A stretch of 64,000 nt of DNA from CAIUGU01 sp040080215 (GCA_040080215.1 JBEBIT010000007.1:1-64000), one strand, 5' to 3'. Positions 1-9,202 are shown, numbered from the stretch's first letter. Numbers and translations are program-made. The notes: a model not told the origin generated them from the letters alone.

Positions 1-191
1 TCTTGCGACCCGGCTGGCCAGACCAGAGAAACAACGGCAAAGGCAACGAACGGCAGCAGGTTACGCCAAAGAAATAGCCAAAGCAATTCAAGGGCGGGCG
101 CGAATTGCCGCCAGAACGCGGGAAAAACGCCCTTTTTCTTGTCCGGACCCGAGGTGCAAAAGCGGACCTCAGCGTTGACGCACCGCGGCAA
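1..191 (-). CDS. partial membrane protein, C-terminus beyond the window
   Basis: A minus-strand frame stays open from a possible TTG at 191, overlapping the end of metZ, to the window edge. After a basic stretch (Asp-Lys-Lys-Lys) it encodes a long hydrophobic segment rich in Leu, Trp, Phe and Val, typical of a transmembrane helix. No ATG is available, so the start is uncertain. The family is not recognisable from about 60 codons. The alternative is non-coding DNA downstream of metZ: the same stretch contains a short GGG/CCC hairpin followed by T residues on the plus strand. Confidence 0.35.
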   Translation of the reverse strand, partial: MPRCVNAEVRFCTSGPDKKKGVFPAFWRQFAPALELLWLFLWRNLLPFVAFAVVSLVWPAGSQ

Positions 192-1359
192 GCCCTCTTT
201 CCAGATCCGCTTCGAGATCGCGCGGATCCTCGAGCCCGATGGACAGCCTGAGCAGGCCCTCGGTGATGCCGGCCCGCTCCCGCTCGGCGAGCGTGATCCG
301 GGCGTGGGTCGTCGTTGCCGGATGGGTCAGCGTTGTCTTGACGTCCCCGAGGTTCGCCGTGATCGAGACCATCCGGGTGGCATCGACGAACGCCCAAGCC
401 GCGGCCCGTCCCCCGTCGACTTCGAAGGCGATGATGCCGCCAAACCCAGACTGCTGCCGCTTCGCGAGTTCATGCTGGGGATGCGAGCCCAGCCCGGAGT
501 AGTGCACCCGGCGCACGCCCGGTTGCCGCTCAAGCCATCGCGCGAGCCCGAGCGCCGCCGCCGAGTGGGCCCGCATGCGCAGCTCGAGGGTCTCGAGGCC
601 CTTCAGGAATACCCACGCATTGAACGGACTCATGCTGGGGCCTGCGGTTCGGAGGAATGCAAAGGCCTCCTTGCCGACCAGGTCCTTCGAGCCGACGATC
701 GCACCGCCAACGCAGCGTCCTTGCCCGTCGAGATACTTGGTCGCCGAATGGATGACGAGATCCGCGCCGAGCTCGATGGGACGCTGCAAGGCAGGCGTGC
801 AGAAGCAGTTATCGACCGCCAGCAGGATGCCATGCGCATGGGCGACGCGGGCGATGCCGGCAATATCGGCGATCACGGCGAGCGGATTCGACGGCGTCTC
901 GAGGAAGAACAGCTTCGTGTTCGGCTTCACGGCGCGTTCCCACGCTCCGACTTCGTCGGGCCTCACGTACGTGACCTCCACGCCGAACTTCACGAAGTAG
1001 CGATTGAACAGCGTGATGATCGAGCCGAAGACGCTCTCGGAACAGACCATGTGATCGCCGGCCTTGAGGAACGCCATGCCCATCGTGAGGATCGCGGCCA
1101 TGCCGGAGGACGTGGCGACACAGGACTCGCCGCCTTCCATTGCCGCAAGCCGCTCTTCGAAGCAACGCACTGTCGGATTGGTGAAGCGCGAATAGATGTT
1201 GCCGGTCGCACCGTCGGCGAAGCGTGCCGCCGCCTCCGCCGCGCTCTTGAACACGAAACTCGATGTCGTGAAGATGGGTTCCGAGTGTTCGCCTTCGTGC
1301 GTGCGGGACTGTCCCGCGCGGATGGCAAGGGTCGCAAGGTGAAATTCTTCTTCGCTCAT
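169..1359 (-). CDS. metZ: O-succinylhomoserine sulfhydrylase
   Basis: A PLP enzyme of the Cys/Met metabolism family that converts O-succinylhomoserine plus sulfide to homocysteine in methionine biosynthesis. It has 396 residues, the normal length. Visible signatures are the N-terminal substrate-loop region with YSRFTNPT, the SSGMAA cofactor motif, and the PLP lysine in the HSATKYLDGQGR segment. The GRCVGG context after the lysine is typical of MetZ rather than MetB or MetC. It is divergent from the GST gene at 1426 with 66 bp between them. It is probably monocistronic or first before the partial gene at the edge. Discrimination from cystathionine gamma-synthase is by overall resemblance, so substrate choice is an inference. 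Confidence 0.88.
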   Translation of the reverse strand: MSEEEFHLATLAIRAGQSRTHEGEHSEPIFTTSSFVFKSAAEAAARFADGATGNIYSRFTNPTVRCFEERLAAMEGGESCVATSSGMAAILTMGMAFLKAGDHMVCSESVFGSIITLFNRYFVKFGVEVTYVRPDEVGAWERAVKPNTKLFFLETPSNPLAVIADIAGIARVAHAHGILLAVDNCFCTPALQRPIELGADLVIHSATKYLDGQGRCVGGAIVGSKDLVGKEAFAFLRTAGPSMSPFNAWVFLKGLETLELRMRAHSAAALGLARWLERQPGVRRVHYSGLGSHPQHELAKRQQSGFGGIIAFEVDGGRAAAWAFVDATRMVSITANLGDVKTTLTHPATTTHARITLAERERAGITEGLLRLSIGLEDPRDLEADLERGLAAVRQR

Positions 1360-1425
1360 GGGGTGGAACTATAGCCGAAGCCGTCGCAGGTGGCAGTGCC
1401 CGATGATTCCGCGTAGCCTTTTCCA

Positions 1426-2079
1426 ATGCCAACCTCGACATCACGCAGTCAGCTCACCCTGGTCCTCGGCGACCTGCAGCTGTCGTCGTGGTCCTTGCGC
1501 CCGTGGATCCTCCTCAAGCACCTCGGCCTCGCCTTCGAGGAAATCCGGTTGCGCCTCGATACGCCGGAATTCGAACAGCGCATCGGTGCGTACTCGCCGA
1601 CGCGGCGGGTTCCCGTACTGCTCGATGGTTCGCTTGCGATCTGGGACTCGCTCGCCATCTGCGAATATGCGAACGAACTCGCGGACGGCAATGGCTGGCC
1701 CGCCGCGCCCGCTGAACGCGCCCACGCCCGTGCCATCAGTGCAGAAATGCACTCGGGCTTTGCGGCACTCCGTACGCAATGGCCGATGCAGGCAGCGAGC
1801 ACCCTGCAGGTCGAACTCACCCCGCCAGGCCGCACCGACGTTGCCCGTATCGATGCCCTGTGGCAGGCGGCACTAGGCCAGCACGCTGCTCCAGGACCCT
1901 GGCTCTTCGGCCGCTACTCCATCGCCGACGCGATGTACGCGCCCGTGGTCCTGCGCTTCAACACCTATGGCGCCGACCTGTCTCCACCGGCGCGCGAGTA
2001 CGTTGCAACCGCGCTCAGGGATCCTTGTCTCAAGGAGTGGGTAGCGGGCGCACAAGCGGAACGGGCTGCGTCTCGTTGA
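1426..2079 (+). CDS. glutathione S-transferase family protein
   Basis: A 217-residue soluble protein with the two-domain GST layout. The thioredoxin-like fold (about residues 10-90) has a Ser-Ser-Trp-Ser motif near residue 20 where the catalytic Ser sits. The cis-proline is in RRVPVL (Pro63), and the gamma-glutamyl-binding Asp-Ser pair is in WDSLAICEY. A helical C-terminal domain follows. The reaction is probably glutathione conjugation or reduction of small electrophiles, but the subclass cannot be told by eye. The stop is 19 bp before the FIST gene, so the two may be cotranscribed. Confidence 0.85.
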   Translation: MPTSTSRSQLTLVLGDLQLSSWSLRPWILLKHLGLAFEEIRLRLDTPEFEQRIGAYSPTRRVPVLLDGSLAIWDSLAICEYANELADGNGWPAAPAERAHARAISAEMHSGFAALRTQWPMQAASTLQVELTPPGRTDVARIDALWQAALGQHAAPGPWLFGRYSIADAMYAPVVLRFNTYGADLSPPAREYVATALRDPCLKEWVAGAQAERAASR

Positions 2080-2098
2080 GCATGTCAGGAAGCGCGCC

Positions 2099-3289
2099 AT
2101 GAAGTGGACATCGACCGTAGTCTCCCATCCGAATCTCACGACGGCCGTCCAGCAGGCGGCGGCACAGGTGTTCGAAGGCCTGGGCCGCCAGGAGCCCGAC
2201 CTGGTCATTGCGTTCGTCAGCGCGGAACACTTGCCCGGGTTCGCCACGCTCGGCGCCCTGCTGGCTCGCGAGTTCGAATCCGCTTATCTGTTCGGCTGCT
2301 GCGCCGGCGGCGTCATCGGCGGCGGGCGCGAACTGGAAGACCGCCCCGCGTTGTCGCTGACGGCAGCCGTATTGCCTGGCGTAAAGCTGCACGGCACCCA
2401 TTTCGAAACGGTGGACGTACCGCCCGTCTTCGCGGAACGTCGCATGTGGGAAGACACGCTGCAGGTCAGCGCCAGCGACGATCCTGCATTCCTGTTGCTC
2501 GCCGACCCTTTCAGCTTCGAGGCGGACGGGTTCCTGAAGGGGCTGGATCGCGCATTTCCGGGCAGCCCGAAGATCGGCGGTCTCGCGAGCGGCGCGAGGC
2601 AGCCCGGCGGCACGGCGCTCTACCTTGGAGATCGCGTCTATCCATCGGGACTGATTGCCCTGTCGATGACGGGCAACATCGAAGTACAGACGACACTGGC
2701 GCAAGGAAGCCGGCCGATCGGTGATCCGATGTTCGTGACGGGCGTGCACGACAACCTGATCCGCGAGCTCGATGGGCGGATTCCACGTGAAGTACTGGGC
2801 TCGGTGTTCGAACGCTTGCCTGCCAACGATCGCAAGCTGTTCAGCGAAGCGCTCTATATCGGCATTGGTGCCGCCCGCGACCGCAGCGAATATCGCGGTG
2901 GCGATTTCCTCATTCGCAGCATCCTGGGTCTGGATCCGAAGAGCGGCGCGCTGTGGATCGGCGACCAGGTCGCTGCCAACGCCGTCGTGCAACTGCACCT
3001 GCGGGATGCGGTGTCGGCGGCGCAGGACATCGAGCGGAGCCTCAAGGCACATCGGCAGGCGCTGTCGGGACACGAACCGGCCGCGGCACTGCTGTTCTCG
3101 TGCGTGAGCCGCGGCGCCGGGTTCTATGGACAACCGGACCACGACAGCAATGCCTACAGGCGCATCGTTGCCGACGTGCCCGTAGGCGGCTTCTTCTGCG
3201 GCGGCGAGATCGGCCCGATCCAGGGCACGACGTATATCCACGGGCACACGAGCGTCTTTGGTACGGTGGGCCCGCGCAAGAGCAAATAG
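2099..3289 (+). CDS. FIST N-/C-domain signal transduction protein
   Basis: A 396-residue cytoplasmic protein resembling the FIST sensory family. The N-terminal half contains the small-residue-rich FGCCAGGVIGGG segment. The C-terminal half ends in the FFCGGEIGPI segment with a C-terminal threonine-rich strand, both typical of FIST_C. FIST proteins are thought to bind small ligands such as amino acids and pass the signal to partner domains. This one has no fused output domain, so the partner is unknown. The ATG follows an AGGAAG ribosome-binding site. It is convergent with the ATP-grasp gene, with a 16-bp gap. Confidence 0.85.
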   Translation: MKWTSTVVSHPNLTTAVQQAAAQVFEGLGRQEPDLVIAFVSAEHLPGFATLGALLAREFESAYLFGCCAGGVIGGGRELEDRPALSLTAAVLPGVKLHGTHFETVDVPPVFAERRMWEDTLQVSASDDPAFLLLADPFSFEADGFLKGLDRAFPGSPKIGGLASGARQPGGTALYLGDRVYPSGLIALSMTGNIEVQTTLAQGSRPIGDPMFVTGVHDNLIRELDGRIPREVLGSVFERLPANDRKLFSEALYIGIGAARDRSEYRGGDFLIRSILGLDPKSGALWIGDQVAANAVVQLHLRDAVSAAQDIERSLKAHRQALSGHEPAAALLFSCVSRGAGFYGQPDHDSNAYRRIVADVPVGGFFCGGEIGPIQGTTYIHGHTSVFGTVGPRKSK

Positions 3290-3305
3290 GCGGGGCCGCG
3301 TCGAG

Positions 3306-4337
3306 TCAGAGGTCCTGCAGTCGCCACGGGGACTGGTAGTTCATGCCGAGACGCATGATCCTCCCGAGCAGGTCGCCGTAGTCGACCCCTGTCGCCTTGG
3401 CAGACTGCGCGAAATCCTCGCCCAGGCTCAGGTTCGGATTTGCATTGGCTTCAAGCACGAATACGCTGCCGTCCGGGCGCATGCGGAAATCGATGCGTGC
3501 ATAGCCGCTCAGGCTCAACGCGCGATAGATCCGCTTGGTAAGCTTGTCGAAGTAGCCCGCCATTCCATCCGGCAGCACATGGGCAGCGGCGGTGCGGATG
3601 CCGTGCTTCTTCTGGTAGGCGCGATCCCACTTCACCTTGCGTGTCGCAATGCCGGCAAGTTCGGGCAACGTACCGAAGTCCAGCTCCCAGACCGGATAGG
3701 TCTGCAGCCTCTGGTTGCCCATGACGCCGACATAGAACTCCCGGCCTTCGATGTATTCCTCGACAAGCGCATCGGAGCGGGTCTGGTCATGGATGAACTG
3801 GATGCGGTCCTTGAGGTGATCCACGTCGTGTACGACGGACGCCTGGGAAATCCCGAGCGACGCGTCCTCGGAGACGGATTTGACGAACAGCGGGAACTTC
3901 AGCTTCGCCGGCACGCGATACCGTTGGCCGCGCCGCAGTACCGCGAAGCGCGGTGTCGGGATGCGGTGGTACGCGAGGATCTGCTTCGAAAGCGCCTTGT
4001 CGCGGGAGATCATCAGGCCGCGCGGGTTGCAGCCGGTGTACGGCTGGCGCATGAGCTCAAGGAACGCCACGACGTGCTGGTCGTAGCTGACAATGCCCTG
4101 GAATTCCTCCAGCAGGTTGAAGGCCACGTCGGGCTTCCACTCCATGATCGCGCTGCGCAAGTCCGTGAGGTTGTCCCCGAGCCCGAGCGCACGGACCTCA
4201 TGCCCGGACTTGCGCAGGTACTCGACGACGTCGTACTCCGTCTTGAACTCGTCGATCTCCCGCTCGGAATACCCCTTCAGGGTGTCGGGCGGCACGAGGC
4301 TCTCATGCATCAGGACCAGGACCCGGAGTGGCTTCAT
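3306..4337 (-). CDS. ATP-grasp ligase of the D-Ala-D-Ala ligase type
   Basis: A 343-residue enzyme with an ATP-grasp fold. The substrate/ATP-binding segment FPLFVKSVSEDASLGIS falls near residues 160-175, EEYIEGREFYVGVMG carries the metal-site acid, and a C-terminal EANANPNLS motif binds metal and phosphate. Family enzymes join a carboxylate to an amine through an acyl-phosphate. It is probably not the housekeeping Ddl: no cell-wall genes flank it, and it is the last gene of an operon with a metallopeptidase (4-bp ATGA overlap) and a phosphatase/ARH fusion. The true substrates are unknown and could be a dipeptide, a peptide tag or a tailoring reaction. Confidence 0.8.
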   Translation of the reverse strand: MKPLRVLVLMHESLVPPDTLKGYSEREIDEFKTEYDVVEYLRKSGHEVRALGLGDNLTDLRSAIMEWKPDVAFNLLEEFQGIVSYDQHVVAFLELMRQPYTGCNPRGLMISRDKALSKQILAYHRIPTPRFAVLRRGQRYRVPAKLKFPLFVKSVSEDASLGISQASVVHDVDHLKDRIQFIHDQTRSDALVEEYIEGREFYVGVMGNQRLQTYPVWELDFGTLPELAGIATRKVKWDRAYQKKHGIRTAAAHVLPDGMAGYFDKLTKRIYRALSLSGYARIDFRMRPDGSVFVLEANANPNLSLGEDFAQSAKATGVDYGDLLGRIMRLGMNYQSPWRLQDL

Positions 4338-5395
4338 AGCGCGTACTTCTCACGATCGCGGCGCAGGACGTCCAGCATGATCCGCTCGATGAGTCCGAGG
4401 GCGGCACGCTTGGCGTCGCGCTGGGGGGTTGTCACGACGAGCTGCAGCAGCCTGCAGCGGCGAATGACGAGGCGCATGACGTGGTACACCACGTAAGGAT
4501 GCAGGTCGTTGCGCCGTGCCAGCAACCGGATGAACTGCGGCCGCACCTGGCGCAGGAAACCGCTGGCCGACTGCCTGCGCGGCTGGTCGGCGCGCTTGCC
4601 GAAGACCCGCTTGAGCCGGAGGTCGTAGGCATCTACGGAATCGAAGGCATAACGCTTCAGCCGCTGCTCGTAGTGTTGGCGCAAGGTCCTGCGGTTGCTG
4701 TCGATGGGCTCGATGACTTCGCGGGTGCGCACGAGCGGGCGCGAGCCTTTCAACTCGTCCATCAGGGCGTCCACATACTCGAGCTTGCGGCTGACGGGCC
4801 AGTCGGCGTAATCGGTACGCCAGCGCGAGCGGGGCTTCAACCACACTGCGAAGGTCTCGGCGAAGTCCTCCGTCGGATGGCTCTGCGCATACCAGTGGCT
4901 CAGGTGCAGCACGAAATTGCGGCTGGTCGGCCTCGGCTTGTAGATGTCGGGATAGGGCCGCGATGCCGGCCCGAAGATACGGCGCCACTCCTTGCGACGG
5001 CGCAACCGGAATGCGGTATCCACCGCGTGCCCGGCTTCATGCCGGAGGATGCGCATCAGCCAGTTGACGTTACCGCCCTCCACTTCATGCATGAAACGCC
5101 GCTCGAGCTGCATCAGCCGCGGATGGGCAAGGTAGAACGGAATCGCAATGCCCGGAATGCCATCGGGTGAAAACCACTCGTCCGCCAGCCACGCGTGCGG
5201 CTGGAAACGCAGTCCGCGCTGTTCGAGTTCGTCGCGCAGCCGGTTGAGGTGCGGCTCGACGAATGACCCGCTGATCTTGAGGTGCAGATCGCAGAAACGC
5301 AGGTCGAGCAGTTCTTCGTCCTTGAGCGACAGCCACGCCTGGCGGGCACGCTTGTGGCGATCCAGGCTCCTTGCAGCGTGACCGCGCGCGGGCAT
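4334..5395 (-). CDS. putative zinc metallopeptidase
   Basis: A 353-residue protein with a zinc-binding HEAGH motif near residue 120 in the context LRHEAGHAVDTAF. A downstream EDFAETFAVW segment supplies a plausible third zinc ligand, as in gluzincins. No signal peptide is visible, so it is probably cytoplasmic. I chose the ATG at 5395, which overlaps the stop of the upstream gene (TGATG) and has GGGAG seven bases upstream. A GTG one codon earlier is the alternative. The gene is translationally coupled on both sides. Peptidase activity is inferred from the motif only. Confidence 0.75.
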   Translation of the reverse strand: MPARGHAARSLDRHKRARQAWLSLKDEELLDLRFCDLHLKISGSFVEPHLNRLRDELEQRGLRFQPHAWLADEWFSPDGIPGIAIPFYLAHPRLMQLERRFMHEVEGGNVNWLMRILRHEAGHAVDTAFRLRRRKEWRRIFGPASRPYPDIYKPRPTSRNFVLHLSHWYAQSHPTEDFAETFAVWLKPRSRWRTDYADWPVSRKLEYVDALMDELKGSRPLVRTREVIEPIDSNRRTLRQHYEQRLKRYAFDSVDAYDLRLKRVFGKRADQPRRQSASGFLRQVRPQFIRLLARRNDLHPYVVYHVMRLVIRRCRLLQLVVTTPQRDAKRAALGLIERIMLDVLRRDREKYAL

Positions 5396-6825
5396 CACGC
5401 GCTCCCTTGGGGGGTTGTCAGGATTCGCACGGCGGATTCGATCAATGCGGCATCCACGAGCCGCCCGCCAGCGTCGGCCTCCCGGCCACGGAAACCGTAG
5501 TGCGCACCGGCCAGCGCACCGTAGATCGCCGCGACGCTCGCACGATCACCCGTGGTGCGGAGCGCGAGATCGAGGCCGGCATCGAAATCCCGGGACTGGG
5601 CGAAAGCGGCGAGCGCAGCTGACAGCACGGCCGTTGCAGTTCGTGCGGTCGCAGGTTGCGAAGCAGACTGCCACGACGTTTTCCTCAACAAGTCGACTTC
5701 GGGCTTCAGCGCGCGCCCTTGCAGCAGCGCACCGACGCTTGACAGCGCAAGAATCTCGGGCTTCGTCGCACCCGCCACGGCCTCCAGCATCAGCGCGGCA
5801 AAGTACCGGCAGCAATCGAGCACGACGGGCGCCTGCTGAGTGGTACGCGACGCCTCGGTCGCAATTTCAAGCGCATGTTCCGGGCGGTCACGCAGGTAGA
5901 GCGCCACCGCAGTTGTACGGGCCAGCGTGTGGGGATCGAGGTTGGCGGGATCGTGGGGTCCCGCAAAAGATTTGCGCGACCACTGCCAGGTCGCGACGGC
6001 GCGGCTCACGGGAGGCGGCACTTCCACTGCCACGGTGGCACCGGGAATGCGGCCTTCCTTGCGCCAGAGCTGGTAACGCCGCATCTGGTCGTCGGGGTCA
6101 TTGCCAGTGCGCATGACCAGGCTCTCGGCCAGCAGGAGGGTCATGGCGGTATGCGGACCCAAGGAAGCGCCCTGGCCTGCAGCGACGGCTTCACCGAGCG
6201 CCAGCCCGAGGAGTGCGCCCCGTACTCGCTCGGACTGCTTGCCCCGCACGTGAGCAGGTGCTGCAACCTCGGGTTCATGCCAGTAACGCACGTACGTTGC
6301 CTGGGCCTCTGTCTCCGGGATCTGTGGAATCCTATTCGAGCGTTCCGACTGCTGCCACAGTTCGGCCAGCCGGTCGAGGGCCTCCTCGTTCTGCGCACCG
6401 TGGCGAACGAGATAGCAGCCGAGGACGGTACCTGTCCTGCCCACGCCGGCCCTGCAGTGGAGGTACACCTTGTGGCCGGCCGCGAGCGCTTCGTCGACGC
6501 AATCGAGTGCTGCGGCGACCACGGCGGCGTCTTCCGGCAAGCCATGATCTTCGATGGCAAAGCGACGATAGCTTGCGCCCGGTCCCAGCACGGCAAGCAA
6601 CGACTCGTACTCGGGCAGCTCGTCCGCCTCGGTCAAGTCGATGAAATAGTCGATGCCGGCATTCAGCAGTTTCTGCAGACGGACTTCGGCATCACGCGAC
6701 CGCCCTGCGCCGGGGTATTCACCGGCCAGCAGCCTGCCTGTCTCCACCCAGTAGGTATTCGCGAGCGGCCGGTCTGCATCGCCGGAAGCGCGGGCGCCTG
6801 CGTGGTGGGGATCCTTCGCGTCCAT
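5395..6825 (-). CDS. dual-specificity phosphatase fused to degenerate ADP-ribosylglycohydrolase
   Basis: A 476-residue two-domain protein. Residues 20-180 form a cysteine phosphatase domain with the complete P-loop HCRAGVGRTG (Cys124, Arg130) and an upstream Asp-containing loop. Residues 195-470 resemble the ADP-ribosylglycohydrolase fold (GALLGLALGEAVA, then TAMTLLLAESL, then a C-terminal TTGDRAS segment). The acidic residues that normally hold two Mg ions look replaced: GD reads GE, the TDDT motif reads GPHT, and the GGDTDT-type motif retains only one Asp. The phosphatase is therefore probably active, while the second half may only bind a ligand such as ADP-ribose. It lies 2 bp after ttcA and is coupled to the metallopeptidase. 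Confidence 0.8.
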   Translation of the reverse strand: MDAKDPHHAGARASGDADRPLANTYWVETGRLLAGEYPGAGRSRDAEVRLQKLLNAGIDYFIDLTEADELPEYESLLAVLGPGASYRRFAIEDHGLPEDAAVVAAALDCVDEALAAGHKVYLHCRAGVGRTGTVLGCYLVRHGAQNEEALDRLAELWQQSERSNRIPQIPETEAQATYVRYWHEPEVAAPAHVRGKQSERVRGALLGLALGEAVAAGQGASLGPHTAMTLLLAESLVMRTGNDPDDQMRRYQLWRKEGRIPGATVAVEVPPPVSRAVATWQWSRKSFAGPHDPANLDPHTLARTTAVALYLRDRPEHALEIATEASRTTQQAPVVLDCCRYFAALMLEAVAGATKPEILALSSVGALLQGRALKPEVDLLRKTSWQSASQPATARTATAVLSAALAAFAQSRDFDAGLDLALRTTGDRASVAAIYGALAGAHYGFRGREADAGGRLVDAALIESAVRILTTPQGSA

Positions 6826-6827
6826 CG

Positions 6828-7706
6828 TCAGGGAAGATCGCCAGCAGCCTGATCGAGCCAGTCGTCTGGACTTCCAGCGACGTGGCTGCCGGACAATCCC
6901 GCAAAATCAAATGCGGCCGGATCGGCGAGGTGCGAGGGCACGACGTTCCGCAGGCTGGAAAAAATGGTCTCGATCCGCCCCGGGTTGTCGCGCTCCCACT
7001 CCTGCAACATGCGCTTGATCGCCACGCGCTGCATGTTGTCCTGGGATCCGCAGAGCTGGCACGGAATGATGGGGAAGTTGCGTGTACGCGCGTATCGCTC
7101 GATGTCGCGCTCGGCAACGTAGGCGAGCGGCCGGATGACGATATGACGCCCGTCCTCGGACTTCAGCTTGGGCGGCATCGCCTTCAGCTTGCCGCCGAAG
7201 AACATGTTGAGGAACAGCGTTTCGACGATGTCGTCGCGATGATGACCGAGGGCGATCTTCGTGATGCCGTTCTCCGCGGCATACCGGTAGAGCGCACCTC
7301 GCCGCATGCGAGAACACAAACCGCACATCGTCCGGCCTTCCGGGATCACGCGCTTGACGACGCTGTAGGTATCCTGCTCGATGACATGGAAAGACACGCC
7401 GAGTGCAGTAAGGTAACCGGGCAGCACATGCTCGGGAAATCCCGGCTGCTTCTGGTCGAGATTGACCGCGAGCAGGTCGAAGTCGACGGGTGCGCTGCGC
7501 TTCAGCGACAGCAGGATATCGAGCAGCGTGTAGGAATCCTTGCCGCCCGAGACGCAGACCATCACGCGGTCGCCGGCTTCGATCATCCCGAAGTCCGCGA
7601 TGGCCTTGCCCACGAGGCCGCGCAAGCGCGATTGCAGCCTTCGCGCGTTGTTTGACGGCGACTGCGCGAGCACATCCGCTACCTGGACTGTTGTTTCCAC
7701 TGCCAT
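6828..7706 (-). CDS. ttcA: tRNA 2-thiocytidine(32) synthetase TtcA
   Basis: A 292-residue PP-loop ATPase that thiolates cytidine 32 of certain tRNAs with an iron-sulfur cluster. The PP-loop SGGKDS is at residues 53-58. The cluster cysteines lie in two CxxC motifs, MCGLC (128/131) and PCQLC (216/219), both typical of TtcA. I start at the ATG at 7706, just past the stop of the upstream peptidase. An earlier in-frame codon at 7745 would overlap that gene and adds nothing conserved. It is the second gene of the five-gene minus-strand operon. Confidence 0.92.
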   Translation of the reverse strand: MAVETTVQVADVLAQSPSNNARRLQSRLRGLVGKAIADFGMIEAGDRVMVCVSGGKDSYTLLDILLSLKRSAPVDFDLLAVNLDQKQPGFPEHVLPGYLTALGVSFHVIEQDTYSVVKRVIPEGRTMCGLCSRMRRGALYRYAAENGITKIALGHHRDDIVETLFLNMFFGGKLKAMPPKLKSEDGRHIVIRPLAYVAERDIERYARTRNFPIIPCQLCGSQDNMQRVAIKRMLQEWERDNPGRIETIFSSLRNVVPSHLADPAAFDFAGLSGSHVAGSPDDWLDQAAGDLP

Positions 7707-7708
7707 GT

Positions 7709-9202
7709 TCAATCCAGGTACTTGGCTTCGACGTAGCGCAGCCATGGCGCCGCCGACAGCGTCTTGCCAGTCGCGTTCTTGATGAGTTCCGGCGTACTGA
7801 CGCTGGCTGCGAGCCCATGGACGTTATCCTTGAGCCAGCCGAACAGGCCCTCGAATTGTCCCGCAGAGAGTTCGTCATCGAGCTGCGGGCGGTCGTTGCG
7901 CAGGCTTTCGTGCAGTTGCCCGGCCATCACTGCGCCGAGCGCATACGACGGGAAGTAGCCGAACGACCCGACGGCCCAGTGCACATCCTGCAAACAGCCT
8001 TCCGCATCGTTGGTGGGCTTGAGACCGAGCCGTCGTTCCATGCCGGCATTCCACGCATCAGGCAGGTCCTTGACCTTGAGCTCATCGCTCAGGATGGCCT
8101 TCTCCAGTTCGAACCGGAGCATGATGTGGAGCGGATACGTGAGCTCGTCCGCATCGATGCGGATGAAGCCACGCTGCACGCGATTGAGGTGACGGTAGAG
8201 GTTGTCGGCTTCCCACTCCGGACCGGCGACGCCGAAAATCCTCTCCATCACCGGCTTCAGGTACCGCATGAACGGCCGGCTGCGGCCAATCACCATCTCG
8301 AGCAGCAACGACTGGCTCTCCTGCATCGCCATGCCGCGATCGTGGCCGACCGGCTGGCCGAGCCACGCCTCGGGCAGGCCGAAGTCGTACATCGCATGGC
8401 CCGTCTCGTGAAGGATGCCCATGAGTCCGGGGAACGGATCGTTGACGTCGAAGCGCGTGGTGACCCGGATGTCGCCCGGGACACCGCCCGTAAACGGATG
8501 CTCGCTCTCGTCGAGACGCCCGCGGTCGAAGGGGAAGCCCAGCGCTTTCATCACTTCGAGCGCAAGTTGCCGCTGCTTCGCAGCCGTGAAGCGGCCGTTG
8601 ATCGGCAATGTCGGCGTCGCGGACTGGGACGCGATGGCCTTCTGGATCAGCCCGGGCAGCCTCCGCCCAAGCGCGGTAAAAATCTGGTCGATCTCCGCGC
8701 AGGTGAGTCCCGGACTGAATTCGTCGATCAGCGCGTCGTAGGGAGCCAGTCCCAATGCCTGCCCCAGCAGGTTTGCCTTGTCCCGCGTCAGGCTGACGAC
8801 CTCCTCAAGATGCGGCGCGAAGGAACTGAAGTCGCTCTGCTGCCGCGCCTCGGCCCATTTCGCTTCGGCGCGGGACGTCGCGCGCGCGAGCCTCGACACG
8901 AGTGATTGGGGTGTGGCGAGCGCATGGTCCTGCGCCCGACGCATTTCCTTCAGGTTGGCGAGCTGCCAGGGCTCAAGCCCCTGGGCGTTGGCCTGCGCCC
9001 GCTCCAGCAGCCGGGACAGCTTCGGGGTAATCAGGAGCGCGTGGCACTCGGTCTCAAGGGCCGCGAGTTGCTCCCCCCTGACCTCCGCGCTGCCCTTGGG
9101 CATCATCACGGCAGCATCCCAGTGCAGCACGCTGGCGGCACCCTGCAGGGCGTGCAGCCTGCGAAACTCCTGCTCCAGCTGATGGTAGGGCGTCAACGCC
9201 AT
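7709..9202 (-). CDS. M32 family metallocarboxypeptidase (Taq type)
   Basis: A 497-residue cytoplasmic zinc carboxypeptidase that removes C-terminal residues from peptides. The HETGH zinc motif is at about residues 265-269. The N-terminal VLHWDAAVMMP segment and the VPGDIRVTTR stretch just before the zinc helix are characteristic of M32. The length matches the family. I chose the ATG at 9202 because it leads directly into the conserved MALTPYHQLE-type start; the frame is open to 9262 but that extension is not peptidase-like. It is first in the operon with ttcA, so the operon promoter should lie between 9203 and about 9300. Confidence 0.9.
   Translation of the reverse strand: MALTPYHQLEQEFRRLHALQGAASVLHWDAAVMMPKGSAEVRGEQLAALETECHALLITPKLSRLLERAQANAQGLEPWQLANLKEMRRAQDHALATPQSLVSRLARATSRAEAKWAEARQQSDFSSFAPHLEEVVSLTRDKANLLGQALGLAPYDALIDEFSPGLTCAEIDQIFTALGRRLPGLIQKAIASQSATPTLPINGRFTAAKQRQLALEVMKALGFPFDRGRLDESEHPFTGGVPGDIRVTTRFDVNDPFPGLMGILHETGHAMYDFGLPEAWLGQPVGHDRGMAMQESQSLLLEMVIGRSRPFMRYLKPVMERIFGVAGPEWEADNLYRHLNRVQRGFIRIDADELTYPLHIMLRFELEKAILSDELKVKDLPDAWNAGMERRLGLKPTNDAEGCLQDVHWAVGSFGYFPSYALGAVMAGQLHESLRNDRPQLDDELSAGQFEGLFGWLKDNVHGLAASVSTPELIKNATGKTLSAAPWLRYVEAKYLD

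Noticed and set aside
3306..4337. Annotating the ATP-grasp gene as ddl
   Set aside because: No cell-wall genes adjacent and the operon partners are peptidases and a phosphatase fusion; sequence likeness is to the wider Ddl-like group.
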